A DNA stretch of 64,000 bases from Humulus lupulus (taxonomy: Eukaryota > Streptophyta > Magnoliopsida > Rosales > Cannabaceae), in NCBI RefSeq assembly GCF_963169125.1, contig NC_084797.1, positions 86,831,868-86,895,867 on the forward strand, given 5' to 3'. Shown here piece by piece: positions 47,310 to 58,851 of the stretch; positions within the stretch are counted from its first letter, which is position 1; each line of letters begins with the position of its first letter. A program made the position numbers and the translations under genes. Under the pieces are notes generated by a model that did no database searches, was not told the DNA's origin, and saw only the letters and a program-made list of their open reading frames with translations.

Positions 47310-47796
47310 TTGCTTGGGGAGAAGAGGAAAGAATTTATAAGGGCTTGGGGTGTCCACGAGGCTTAAAATTTTGCACCGGAGAACACCACCAGAAATTATG
47401 AATACTGCCGGAAGCTAGGAATTTTCCAGATTCATGTCGAATGTCAAGAAATGCAAAAGTTTCCCACAACGTGTAGTAGGCCATTTTGACAACACCTAAC
47501 ACCAAAATGTGCCTAAAAAGATCAATAGAAGGTAAAAGTAGCCCCTCGAGTACCACAAAAAGCCTGTTCCTAACCATGCATCTAATCTCTCAAATTAAGC
47601 TCAACGCAAACACAAAACTAGTAATACTACTCGAGATATAATGTGGATAATTGCTTAAATGAGTTCAAACACTGAAGATTCGCTTATCGTTCACCCATAA
47701 ATAAGTCGATTCTCGCTAACCGTCCAAAATTGCAGAACAAGCTCATAAACGGTTGAAGGACTGAGAAGCTTGAGAGAGAAGAGAGAGTTCTGGAGA
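47310..47796. other. Tat-3 flanking sequence, unassigned
   Basis: No coding signal. It continues at 52357-52489 and 55122 onward once the gag-only element and S3 are removed, as shown by their target duplications. Confidence 0.5.
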
Positions 47797-47801
47797 TTTT
47801 G

Positions 47802-48423
47802 TGATACGAACCACACCAACACTGTGATGAAACCCGACACCAAATATGGCACAGCCACCAAGAACACACGAAATTGGGGATGAAGAACCGCGACCCAATG
47901 CTTAACCAAGCACGAACCTTGGTATGAGGAAGACGCCACAAACGGGGATGGGAATCCGTTTGATAAGTCAGGTTGAACGCCACAAGGAACCCCTTGATAA
48001 GTTCAAAAGTTTCTTCAAGAACTGAAGAAGAAAAACACTCACAATTTTCATTCCACATAATTTTATTTTTCCAAATGTTTTCAAGGCCTTATATAGCCAA
48101 AAATTACATCAAGACAAGCCCCTTTGTCTTCCTAAAAACTGAAAATTAAAGACATCCTTTTGTCTTCCTAATGAAAACCGAAAATTAAAGACAACCCTTT
48201 GTCTTCCTAATGAAAACTGAAATTAAAGACAAAAGGACTCTTGGACTCACACAAGTCAAGTGTTTGACTTTTCACAAAAAAAAAACAAAGACTAAATAAA
48301 AAATACAAGATGAAAAAATACAATAAGACTCATCAAGCTCCTAAACTGAGTCTTTTGGCTCATGCCCTCGTCACCAGACCAACTGGAACTAGACTTGGAT
48401 CTTTAGTCTTGGTGTCCTCATCA
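47802..48423 (-). repeat. Gag-only element 3' LTR (left)
   Basis: Starts tgatacgaaccacacc and ends gtcctcatca. It is 622 bp and nearly identical to 51733-52351. The integrase tail frame (48360-48668) runs into it. Confidence 0.95.
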
Positions 48424-48680
48424 TTCCCCCCCTCTTGAGAAGGATTTGTCCTCAAATCTTCACCTGCATCAAAAGGACTCAAATCAGAAACAATAAAAGT
48501 AGCACTAACAGTATACTCACCTGGTAAATCGAGTCTATAGGCTTTGTCATTGATCCTTTCTAGCACTTGAAATGGACCATCTCCTCGAGGTAGCAATTTG
48601 GAACGTCTTTGTGCTGGGAATCGCTCTTTCCTCAAATACCTGCATGTGACGACCCTTGTTAGCATCAAGTTGGTTAGTGT
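48360..48680 (-). pseudogene. Integrase C-terminal stub
   Basis: The frame reads YLRKERFPAQRRSKLLPRGD, PFQVLERINDKAYRLDLPGE and VSDLSPFDAGEDLRTNP, the C-terminal domain of Ty3/gypsy integrases. The preceding bases in another frame read ANKGR, which normally lies a little upstream in the same protein. So the deletion that removed RT to the integrase core ended nearby and left a frameshift. The frame ends inside the 3' LTR. No zinc domain or DDE core is present. Confidence 0.8.
48424..48439 (-). other. Polypurine tract of the gag-only element
   Basis: Minus-strand CTCAAGAGGGGGGGAA ending directly at the 3' LTR. Confidence 0.85.
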
Positions 48681-48700
48681 TTAAAAGAGCCTCCTTAACC

Positions 48701-50554
48701 TCACTTTTTTTTTGCATAAAAATTATTTTGTTTTCTCTCTAATTTTCCCTCATTGATAGAACTCTTCTCTTTCTTTTCTCTCTCACTTGATTCGACCCTT
48801 TTCTCTCTTTGTCTCTCTTTTTTCTCACTCTCATTCATCTTTTCACTCTCCTTCTTTTGCTCACTCAATTTTTTTTTATCACTCAATTTTTGCAACCTCA
48901 CTTGGTCTTCATATACTTGCTTTGGCGTCAATGGAGCTAGAGTGATTGTTCATTGACGGAACGTGAATGAGTACTTGTTGGTGAAGCCATCATGCTGGAC
49001 TCGCCGATCAAATATCCAAGGCCTTCCTAGAAGGAGGTGTCCAGCTTGCATGGGAACCACATCGTACAATACCTCATCCTCATACTTGCCAATTCGAAAT
49101 GATACCAGCACCTGTTTTGTAACCCTCACTTCACCACTATCATTCAACCACTGCAACTTGTATGGACAAGGATGTTTAAGCGTTGGGAGCCCCAGCTTCT
49201 CAACCATGGAAGAACTAGCAACGTTAGTACAACTACCTCCATCAATAATCACACTACATACCTTGTCTTTCACATGACAACGAGTGTGAAAGATGTTCTC
49301 CCGCTGCACCTCTTCTTCCTCTTCTTTTGCTTGCAAATTCAAGGCTCGTCGTGTGACTTGTGCAAGCATCTCACCAGATTCTGCCCCAAACTCCTCATCA
49401 TCGATAGAAGCATCTTCCAATGGTGGTATGTCAGCAAGATCATCTTCATCTTCAGAATCGAGCTCGCTACTTTCTCGAATCACCATAACTCTCTTGTTTG
49501 GACATTGGCTAGCTATGTGTCCTCGCCCCTGACATTTGAAACACTTTATCTCACTAGAACGGGACGAAGTAGGGGCTGTTTTACCTTGAGGGGTCGTGGC
49601 TGGTTTTGGTGTAAAGGATGAAGTAGGTTGGTCTTCTTCCTTCTTAGGATAGTTCGACCGCCAAGGTGTTGCACTTGAATTTTGTGGGATTTGTCTCGGA
49701 TTTGAACTTGTACTACCCCTCTTGAGCTGCCTCTCAACTTTGATTGCCATATGCACCAAATCTTCTAATTCCACATAATGGTGTAGCTCAATCGGATGAG
49801 CAATCTCTCGGTTCAACCCATTCAAAAACCTTGCCATGGTTGCCTCCCGATCCTCTTCAACATTGGCTCTAATCATAGCCATCTCCATCTCCATCTCCTT
49901 GTAATACTCATCAACACTTCTGTAGCCTTGACAAAGACCCTGCAACTTAAGGTACAGATCTCGATAATGATGAGGTGGTACAAACCGTCGCCTCATCACC
50001 CTCTTCATTGCCTCCCATGTGTCAATAGGACGATCTCCACTCCGCCTCCTGTTGATGTACAACTGATCCCACCAAACAATAGCATAATCAGTAAACTCAA
50101 TGGCAGCAAGTTTTACCTTCTTCATGTCGGAGTAGTTATGACAATCAAAAACTAGCTCCATCTTTTTCTCCCACTCAAGGTATGCTTCAGGATCACTCTT
50201 TCCCTGAAATGCTGGAATTCTCATTTTGATATTTCCCAAATAATTATCTACCCGGTTCCTAGCTTCTCTATCCCCGCCATACCTCCTATGGTTACCCGCC
50301 AACATCCTATCAAACTCATCATCAGAAATTACCCCTTCCAAATCCCCTTCATTCTCATCCTCCCTTTGGTGCATCCTATTCCTCCGTGGCCTCCGTTGTG
50401 TTCCCTCTTCTACCCTATCCAACCTCTCATGTATTTGTTCACACTCCTCCCTCAACATCCTCCTTATCTCCCCCATTAAAGCTTCAATTTGTAGATTTGG
50501 AACTGTAGGTGGTGGAGCGTCATTGCCTGCATTTCTTTCTGTATTTTGTGACAT
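48701..50554 (-). CDS. Gag-protease of the gag-only element
   Basis: ATG at 50554 opens 534 codons to a TGA at 48950-48952. The gag domain spans about residues 100-260 (AIVWWDQL, RRRFVPPHHYRDLYLKLQ). A CCHC zinc knuckle (CFKCQGRGHIASQC) is at 338-351. A retroviral-type protease follows with VIIDGGSCTNVAS near 433-446 and HLLLGRPW near 507-513. DGGS instead of D-T/S-G is seen in this gag-pro type. After the TGA the same frame continues (TITLAPLTPKQVYEDQ and a very Lys/Glu-rich linker) to 48701. So a single stop separates it from the former pol entry. The intact frame suggests recent function; lineage beyond Ty3/gypsy is not certain. Confidence 0.85.
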
Positions 50555-51719
50555 GATTGAAAATCTGCAAAAATAAGGTTAGAACAGTTATAGAAAAAGA
50601 CCTCACCACACTCCCTCACGTGTTTTCACTCAAAAAATGTCACTCAAAAAATGTCACTCAAGTCCACTCGTGTTTCACTCAACTTTGATGGCTTTTACCC
50701 TCAAATAAGCTCACACCTCTGCCTTTTTCCACTCATATTCTTCTTTAAGACTTTTGAAAACTAATGAAACGGTGATATGGAGGTTCAAGCAGCCAATCCT
50801 ACCAAACAAACCAAACGAAAACCGATGAAAAATTGGCGAAAATTGATGATTTTTGGAACACTTGTATGGGGTTTTGGCAAAAAGGCCTCTAGACCATAGG
50901 GATCAAGAATAGAACAAAATTATTATTATTTTTTTTTTAACCTCTCAAATTTGAGAAACCAGATACGAATTTCTGAAAAGGGAAAAGAAAAAAAATAAAA
51001 CAAATACCAAAGAGCCAACCCAAAACCCAAGCAACCTGTGTTACTAAAACAGATTCAAGAACAAACTATTAGCATGAAAACCAATCTGTGAAAACCAATA
51101 CTCCCAATACAATCTGTGGTACACGCCCAATAACAGAGAACCAATATTCCCCAAAACCAATATTAGAGATCCAAACAACCCGTGGCCCAAAACGATCTCA
51201 GATTTCTCAACTAGTAAAGAAAATAACACAATCAATCCGTGGCACTAGAGTAATTTCAGATTTCATCAAGAAACAATTGAAACAAGGGAAAACAAATGAA
51301 TTGAAATCAACAATACTAATTTGTGGCTCTAGAGTACTTTCGGATTTCACAACACAAAAACAATTGAAACAAGGGAAAACAAATGAATTTGACAACAAAT
51401 AGATTCGAACTTGAATTGAAATAAAAAGAAAACAGATTCGGACTTAGCAATATCAACTAGTTTCGGATTTCAAGGGATTTCACAAAGAAATAATGGAAAC
51501 AATGAAACAATGAAACAAGGAAACGATTCAACAAGGAAACAATTTAAATAAGGAAACTAACTATAATTGTTTCGGATTTCACAAGAAGATCAAGGACAAA
51601 GAACTCAAGAACACGACTAGATGATGACTTTTTTTTTTTTTTTCAGAAAACCTAATATTGAAATACGAACAGAAACACAAATGAGAAAAAAAGGATAGGC
51701 CAAACCGGATGATCCTAAT
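50555..51719 (-). other. Leader of the gag-only element
   Basis: 1.2 kb between primer site and gag start, A-rich on the plus strand, with no ORF of note. Two copies of an 87-88 base repeat (landmark aaacaattgaaacaagggaa at about 51271 and 51358) lie inside. Confidence 0.6.
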
Positions 51720-51731
51720 CTCTGATACCAA
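51720..51731 (-). other. Primer binding site of the gag-only element
   Basis: Minus-strand TTGGTATCAGAG next to the 5' LTR, as expected for initiator tRNA-Met priming. Confidence 0.85.
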
Positions 51732-51732
51732 C

Positions 51733-52351
51733 TGATACGAACCACACCAACACTGTGATGAAACCCGACACCAAATATGGAACAGCCACCAAGAACACAC
51801 GAAATTGGGGATGAAGAACCGCGACCCAATGCTTAACCAAGCACGAACCTTGGTATGAGGAAGACGCCACAAACGGGGATGGGAATCCGTTTGATAAGTC
51901 AGGTTGAACGCCACAAGGAACCCCTTGATAAGTTCAAAAGTTTCTTCAAGAACTCAAGAAGAAAAACACTCACAATTTTCATTCCACATAATTTTATTTT
52001 TCCAAATGTTTTCAAGGCCTTATATAGCCGAAAATTACATCAAGACAAGCCCCTTTGTCTTCCTAAAAATTGAAAATTAAAGACATCCTTTTGTCTTCCT
52101 AATGAAAACCGAAAATTAAAGACAACCCTTTGTCTTCCTAATGAAAACCAAAATTAAAGACAAAAGGACTCTTGGACTCACACAAGTCAAGTGTTTGACT
52201 TTTCACAAAAAAACAAAGACTAAATAAAAAATACAAGATGATAAAATACAATAAGACTCATCAAGCTCCTAAACTGAGTCTTTTGGCTCACGCCCTAGTC
52301 ACCAGACCAACTGGAACTAGACTTGGATCTTTAGTCTTGGTGTCCTCATCA
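51733..52351 (-). repeat. Gag-only element 5' LTR (right)
   Basis: 619 bp, tgatacgaacc to cctcatca. Differences from the left copy include a three-base change in an A-run and about ten substitutions. Confidence 0.95.
52019..52028 (-). promoter_or_regulatory. TATA box of the gag-only element LTR
   Basis: Minus-strand GCTATATAAG in the middle of the LTR. The same site is kept in the left copy near 48087-48097. Confidence 0.6.
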
Positions 52352-52489
52352 TTTTGTATTTTGAACGGTAAGAGTTCTTGCTGAGGGGCGGTTATCAAGA
52401 GTTTATACTCATAGAACTTGGGGGGTGCAACCCCACCCCGATCATCGGATTACCTACGACATAGGCATTTGAGAACAATCCAACGGTCA

Positions 52490-55116
52490 TGTAACGTCCT
52501 AAACTCCAAGGATCGTTACTGTGTGCATTTTAAATAGTGCTAAACTCACTAATCGAGTCATTTGGCCTTAATCGAGTAACTAAGTATGATTAGCGGTTTA
52601 GGGTTAAAATTTTTGGTTAAGATATAATGTTTCTCTAAAATGTTTAATGTATACATTGGGATTTCAAAAAATACAATTTAAAGGTTCATTACAAGAAAAT
52701 ATCTACAACCAGCCGATCTAAGCAGCAAAACAGGATTTAACCCTAGTTCCTCTTTCAACCCTCCGCCGTGGCGGTCGAGCAGCCGCATATGTACACATCG
52801 TCAACTAAGCTCTCCAACTCATGGATGGTCCAACTTTCTTTTGCCTTTACTTGGACCACATATCACCCGTGATCTAAAGCCCAGCAAGAAAACTCAATAT
52901 GCTCATGAACAATAATAACATGTCATCAAATTATAAAGTGCATGCCTAGCAATAATAGCTATAATCACGCATGCAAATAAGTTCAAATAATGATGGGGTA
53001 TCCAGGATAAAGAATCCTGCGCTCCTGAGTGGATGACTATTAAGTCAATCCTAATAAGATGAGTGATTTAACACTGGTGGTTCCGATAACCATGATGGGC
53101 TTATAGCCCTAATCAAAGTCACTAACATGGGATATGCACCCTTAGATGAGTGACTGATAAGCAAGTCACTAACATGAGATCTACACCCTTACATGCGTGA
53201 CTAATAAACAAGTCACTAACATGGATCTGGACAATTAGATGAGTGACTGATAAGCAAGTCACTAACATTGGATCTACACCCTTAGATGAGTGACTGATAA
53301 GAAAGTCACTAACATGGGATCTGCACCCTTAGATGTGTGACTAATAAACAAGTCACTAACATGGGATTTGCACCCTTAGATGAGTGACTAATGAACCAGT
53401 CACTAGTGTGGGTTCCGTACCCTTAGCCATGTGATGATATGGTCACCTATACCTTCTGGCCCTAGCTCTGAGTAACTAGTCATAGACTAGACAAGCGCTT
53501 ATAGTTTTTCATCGAACTTGGGGTTGGTACGGCATTAATGCTCATAATGAGTCATTCAATCAAGATTTAGATTAGATCTAATATTTCAATGCATTCATGA
53601 CGCTTATGCCGCTCCTGACTCTTAGGCCAGTAACATATGACCAGTGCTCAAAACTACTGTCGAACTTGACTAGTGAGTCACAACTTCACAGCTAGTTATG
53701 ACACCATTGCCGATTCTGACTACGAAGTCAGTGCCAAGCACAAGTAAGCAATGCTATCAGGCATATATCATATGTCAAATATCCGAATATAGGGCATTCA
53801 GCATGCTTACTGAACAATTTCTAGCATAATTAGGATCATGCAAAAAAATAGAGACTCAAACTCTGATCAATCTCGTATTCAACATTCATGGCATGCCCTA
53901 ACCACATGTTTCTCATGCATCACATGCATGACATACTAGGTGCAGTTTTCTTACCTTTCAAGCACAGGTTACCAATAAAAAAGCCACAAACACGATCCTG
54001 ATTCCAAGCCTCCGGGACATCGAATCCCACTCAACTAGGTAGTAGGATCAATCCCAGGCCCTTAGAGTTAAGTTCCCATAACAAAAACACAATTCTGGGC
54101 AAAAATTCCTTTAAGTGTCGCGGCCCACCATACACCATGCCGCGGCCCGCCACCCTGACAGAGCCTACCTCCTCCATCAGCAAGCTTGGGACGCGGCGCC
54201 CTAGAATAGGGTCGCGACCCAACCTTGAACCAGCCATTTTTCTTCATTTTTAACATTTAAAAATCCTTCCCAAAACCTATCCAAACATCTCCAAATCCCA
54301 AAATCAAAGTTCTCAAGCATCACTATGATCCAAAATCAACAAAACCCAACCTTCAATTCAATAAAGAACTCATCAAAACACAATGTCCAATTCAAGCTTA
54401 GAATCTTTAAAAACTTAGAACTTAAAACATGAATTACCTCCAATAGAGTTGTTTCCCAACTAAATTCTTTGGTTAATAAGCTTCTAATCATCCCTAGAAT
54501 CACTATGCCTCGATCCTCGCTTGAATCCGAGTCCTAGAACTCAAGTTTTCTTCGAAAATACCATCGGGAGACAAAAATGGAACTTTGAAGGAGAGAGAAC
54601 ATTCTGAACATTCTTTTTATTTCTTAATAGGTTACTTCAAGCTTAAGTAGCCTCAAACAAATCCTAATGTTCGGGGTCCTGAAAACATCCCCGGGGGAAA
54701 AATAGTCAAAACCTCTAAAATTTCTCCCTGGTCTTACTAACTCCCAGTTTATCATCAAATATGTATTCCCATTACCCAATAACCCAGTAATGCTAAATAC
54801 CCCTTGACTTACTCCGAGTCAAGTATAAATCTCGTTGTGACTTTCCCACTAGCTTACCTCCTAGGATCGTCTTGTGCTGAGTAACCCTATCATAACCAAA
54901 TAATAATGAAGCATCACACACATATCACATATATGCCAAATATGCCCGAAATGGCCAAAATATGAAAATCACCCAATTAAGCAAAAATGGGTTCGCATGC
55001 ATATTTAACACACCTAAACATGCATATAATCATTTAATAGCATAATAAATCAATTATGGCCCTCCCGACCTCCTAGTCAAGGTCCTAAACCTTATTAGGA
55101 AATTTGGGGCATTACA
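52490..55116 (-). repeat. Solo LTR S3, Tekay type
   Basis: Starts tgtaacgtcctaaac and ends tttggggcattaca, 2627 bp. Flanks are ggtca (52485-52489) and ggcca (55117-55121), one mismatch. Same subfamily as S4 but in the opposite orientation. It holds a 47 bp tandem array and a GC-rich inverted module near 54115-54230. Confidence 0.85.
53110..53425. repeat. 47 bp tandem array in S3
   Basis: Six to seven units. The landmark gtcactaac recurs at about 53118, 53165, 53212, 53258, 53305 and 53352. Each unit also has cacccttagatgagtgact. Confidence 0.9.
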
Positions 55117-55121
55117 GGCCA

Positions 55122-56321
55122 GGACCCAAAAGTCATGGGTCACAATTATTAACATGGGAAAAGAATACCTTGGGTATGGAGTGAAAAGACACCTAGGGTA
55201 TGAATTAGACGTTTTGGGTAGTGGAATGGACTCCTCAGTAATTGCACAGATTGATGGGCCCAACAATAGGGAGTCAACATGTGGCGTGACTTTTCAGAGT
55301 GAAGTTAAGGGAAGCCCAAGCGTTTCCCCCCAAAGACCTTTTTGAATTACTCCTCAGTCTAAGTCTTTACTGTCTAAAGACGAGTGAAGACTTGGGGGAA
55401 AATGTTGTCCATGATTTCACCATCAGACATGTGGAAATTAGGAATGATTGGTGGCAAAGCAAGTCATGGGGTTCTCGGAGTGTGAACTCTTTTAGGCAAC
55501 CTAGTCTGGCCAAGACATGGGAGTGAAGCCATGCCCCGAGGTCTGTCTTCGAGGCGAGCATGTCTCCAAGTGAGACAATGTCCCGAGAAAATCTCCAGAT
55601 CATGGATGTCTCCAAGTGAGGCCACGTCCCGAGGTCAGTTCTGGAGGCGGGGATGTCTCCATATCAGAGCACGCTCGAGAATTACTTGCCCATCTTCAAG
55701 GTTTAGGACTCTAGTCCTTGGACTCAGAGTGGCTACCAGGTGTCAGACACTGCAGGCATGGGCCACTAGAAGATCATTTGACAACTTTTTTTTGGACCTC
55801 GATTAGTGATGTCGAGTTCGTACACTCAACAATTGACATTTCCCACAGCGCCGCCTGACATGGGCAAACATGCGCCCACCCTAACAGTCACTGATATGTT
55901 CCCCATAAATTTGGTGTGTGGCTTTCTGCAATGGGCCCCGTGGAATTCGTGTGGGTCGTAGTCTTTCTTTTAGGGCACTCCTTTCTTATATTAACTCAAC
56001 ATTAATACCCCCGGATGGGGAAAATTGTACTAATGATAGATGATTAACATTAATTACCCCAGCCTCTATAAATAGGGTTAGGGTATCTCATTGTAAAGAG
56101 TTCAAATTTTTAGAGAGAGAAACTCTATAACTTAGTGCAATATATACGCTGCCTGAGATCAACCACTGGAGCTTGCTTAAACAAGCTTCAAGCTCACTAA
56201 GTACGAGAGACTCGTGGACTAGGGCTCTTTTATAGCCCGAACCACATAAAACTCTTGTGTTCTTTTCTATTATGTTCTTTAAATTCTCAGATTTGGTTGA
56301 TAGCGAAAAAAGCAGTCAACA
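55122..56321 (+). repeat. Likely 3' LTR of Tat-3
   Basis: The end gcagtcaaca, a TATA-like site, and the position after an antisense ORF on the minus strand all fit a plus-strand Tat 3' LTR. Repeated gtctccaagtgag and cgtcccgagg units lie at 55535-55665. The LTR start was not identified, and no second copy is in the window, so this stays tentative. Confidence 0.45.
56066..56074 (+). promoter_or_regulatory. TATA box in the likely Tat-3 LTR
   Basis: ctataaata, followed about 25-35 bases later by a region that could hold the transcription start. Confidence 0.45.
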
Positions 56322-56392
56322 ACATGCTTTTAGGGCATAAATCCTAACAAGACATTCTACAAAATTCATGTATGGCCAAGTCCCCTAGTGGT

Positions 56393-57478
56393 TGTAACAG
56401 CCCGCATTTGGGTACCGATGAGACGCTCGGGCTGAGACAATTATCCCTGTAATAATATTATTTTATAAAATGAAAATATTGGGAGTTTAATTTTTATTTG
56501 TTTTTGTTAGCCAAAAGTGTGAAAAGAGCGGTTTGCAAGCAAATATAAAATTTTGGTCTCAAACTGAACCAATAGCCCTAGTTGGGGAAAAAATCTTCAA
56601 TAATAAGTTATTGATGGGCAAATGATTATGGAGAAAATATATTGGGCAGAAAATAATTAATAAAATATGGAGTTTGGTTAAGTTAAGAAAATTTTATGAA
56701 AAAAATGAATTTTTATGTGCATTTAGTAAAAATGTGTAATTTGGCCTAGGTGTGGAATTTTAAATCCATAAATAAACTGTAGGAAATTTAATAAAAATGT
56801 GACACGTAATTTAAATATGGTGTCACATTTAATTAATTAACCTATGTAGTAAAGGTTAAATGCAACTTTGATGTGAAAGTAATTTTGTGGGTAAAAACCA
56901 CTTGAATTCTATGGTTTAGTTTCTATTTATTAAAAATAAAATTTAATATTATTTTATAAAATTAAGGGGATACATGGATGATTATATGAGAGCTATTTGA
57001 GGTGATAAAATGAGATTTGTACACCATTTAATGGAATAATAGGATTAGAGAATAATTAAAAATATGATGATAATAGGTGTAATTTGAGGTGTTATATTTC
57101 ATTTTTAGCTGATCATTTTGTCACTAGACACTGATTCTCTCCACATTCTCTCTAAGGAAAAAAAAAACTCCATCTTCTCTATTACAAAAAAGAAAGAAAG
57201 AAATTCTTGAAGTATCTCACAAGCTTAAGCTTATGTTACAACATAAGAGAATCAAGGTGAGTCTTCTACGTTATTTCTCTCATCCTGGCCGAACATCTAT
57301 AAAGGTAATCTCTACATTTTTTTCCACTAAAACTTCATTTCCTTACTTGCATTTAAGGTTTAAGGAGAAGAGAACACTCTAGAGACATAGATATCAAAGC
57401 ATGTGCATGCAAGCACTCTTGAAAAATTACCTAAGCTCCAAAGTTAACTTCAATTTTTTTTTTTATTAATTCATAGAG
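56393..57478 (+). repeat. LTR-like fragment of an unassigned family
   Basis: Starts tgtaacagcccgcatttggg, like the starts of the Tekay LTRs here, then AT-rich sequence and a gagaatcaaggtgagt segment like their leader/splice-donor region. It is cut on the right by the copia LTR. No matching end is visible. Confidence 0.4.
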
Positions 57479-58640
57479 TGTTGGGGTTTTATGCCCTAAT
57501 TAAAACTAAATTTCTTTGTAATCTCATTTTATTATTAATTAAAGAATAGAAATTATTTGTTGACTTGGTCAATCACTTTGCTCAAATGTTTTATTTTCAT
57601 GATTATTTGTTTAATATAAACTTCTATTAAATCTCGAGCATATAGCTAATCATATTTATAGTGACGTAATCACAGTGGAATATAAATATGATTATATGTT
57701 CAAAATAGTCAGTCCTAAGATTAGTCAGTGCACAAGATTTACATTGACTTGCCAATTTACGATATGATTTACTTACACATTAGCAAAGTAGATAAGACTG
57801 GATGTATTTGTTACATCAGACAGGGCTGATATTGACAGTTGATAAGATAACTAGCCCATACTTACATCTTGGGAACTTGGTAGTATAATTCAGTGGGAGT
57901 ATTAATCATAGATATGAACATATATAACATCTAATGAAGAAGTGAAATGATGGTTTCATTTAAGTTTGGTTGAAGGTGCTAAATGACATTGATCTCATTT
58001 CAGTAATTAATATTAATTTACTGAAATATCATTTACAAGGAACTAAGTGTTTTAAGGATAAAATACAATGAGGGGTAAAACAGTATTTTAGTCCCAACTC
58101 ATTGTAGACCATCTATAAAGGATTCAGTGACAACTATGGTTGTAAAAATGGATAATTAATAACGTATCTATATTGCTTATAGAGCATTCTATGAATTCAA
58201 TAGTGCAATTTCGAGTCTTTAGTGGACTCACGAGGAATTAATAAGTTAGTAAATTTATTTGTTAAATTTATGTTAACTTATTGGAGTTTGATTTCATAGG
58301 CCCATGGTCCCCATTGTACCTTGGATAAAATCATCTAGATAGTCTCAATTAATTGATTTAATTATTAATTAGAATTATCAAAGTTGACCAAGTCAATTTT
58401 GGATAGTTTCAGAGAGTTATGTAATTTTGAGAAAATAACAAAGAGGCTTAGAAAATGACTTATGTTTAAAGAGAATCTAAAAACTAACAGAAACTTGTGT
58501 TTTTGACTTCTGAACTTATCAGAACTTGTCTCTCTGACTTCTCTCTAAGCACTCATTTTATATACTCAATTAGGTCATTTATTAAATTAAAAAATCAATA
58601 AAATAATAGCCAATTAACATCCCTTGGTCGAAATTATCAT
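57479..58640 (+). repeat. Copia LTR in plus orientation
   Basis: Starts tgttggggttttatgccc. The first 955 bases (to 58433) are the reverse complement of 58852-59942 with moderate divergence. Its right end was not located, so 58640 is approximate. No pol follows it on the plus strand, so it is a solo or truncated LTR. Confidence 0.65.
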
Positions 58641-58851
58641 GGGCTTTCGGCCCGTGAAATTTCTCATTTGATTATAAGCTCATTGGACTTATATTCAAGG
58701 CCTGTATTATTTTCTATTAATTTAATTAATTAAATAATTATTTAAATCCTTTATCAAATTAATTATTTATAATTTGAACCTTGATTTAAACTTATTTATT
58801 AATTTAGATACCAATTTATCTTAGTTAATAAATCTGCCCTAATTTTTCTAT

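Larger units (their letters stand above)
47802..52351 (-). mobile_element. Gag-only Ty3/gypsy element (TR-GAG-like)
   Basis: Two LTRs of about 620 bp that differ at roughly a dozen places flank a 3.3 kb interior. It has an initiator-tRNA primer site, a long leader, a gag-protease ORF and a stub of integrase, but no RT, RNase H or integrase core. Perfect ttttg duplications (47797-47801, 52352-52356) mark the insertion. Non-autonomous plant elements keeping only gag between LTRs have been described as TR-GAG. This looks like the youngest complete insertion in the window. Confidence 0.9.

Noticed and set aside
49172..49621. 149-codon plus-strand frame
   Set aside because: Shadow of the gag-protease frame on the other strand.
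53110..53425. Regular repeats that might suggest a CRISPR array
   Set aside because: Units are contiguous tandem repeats with no unique spacers, inside a plant LTR.
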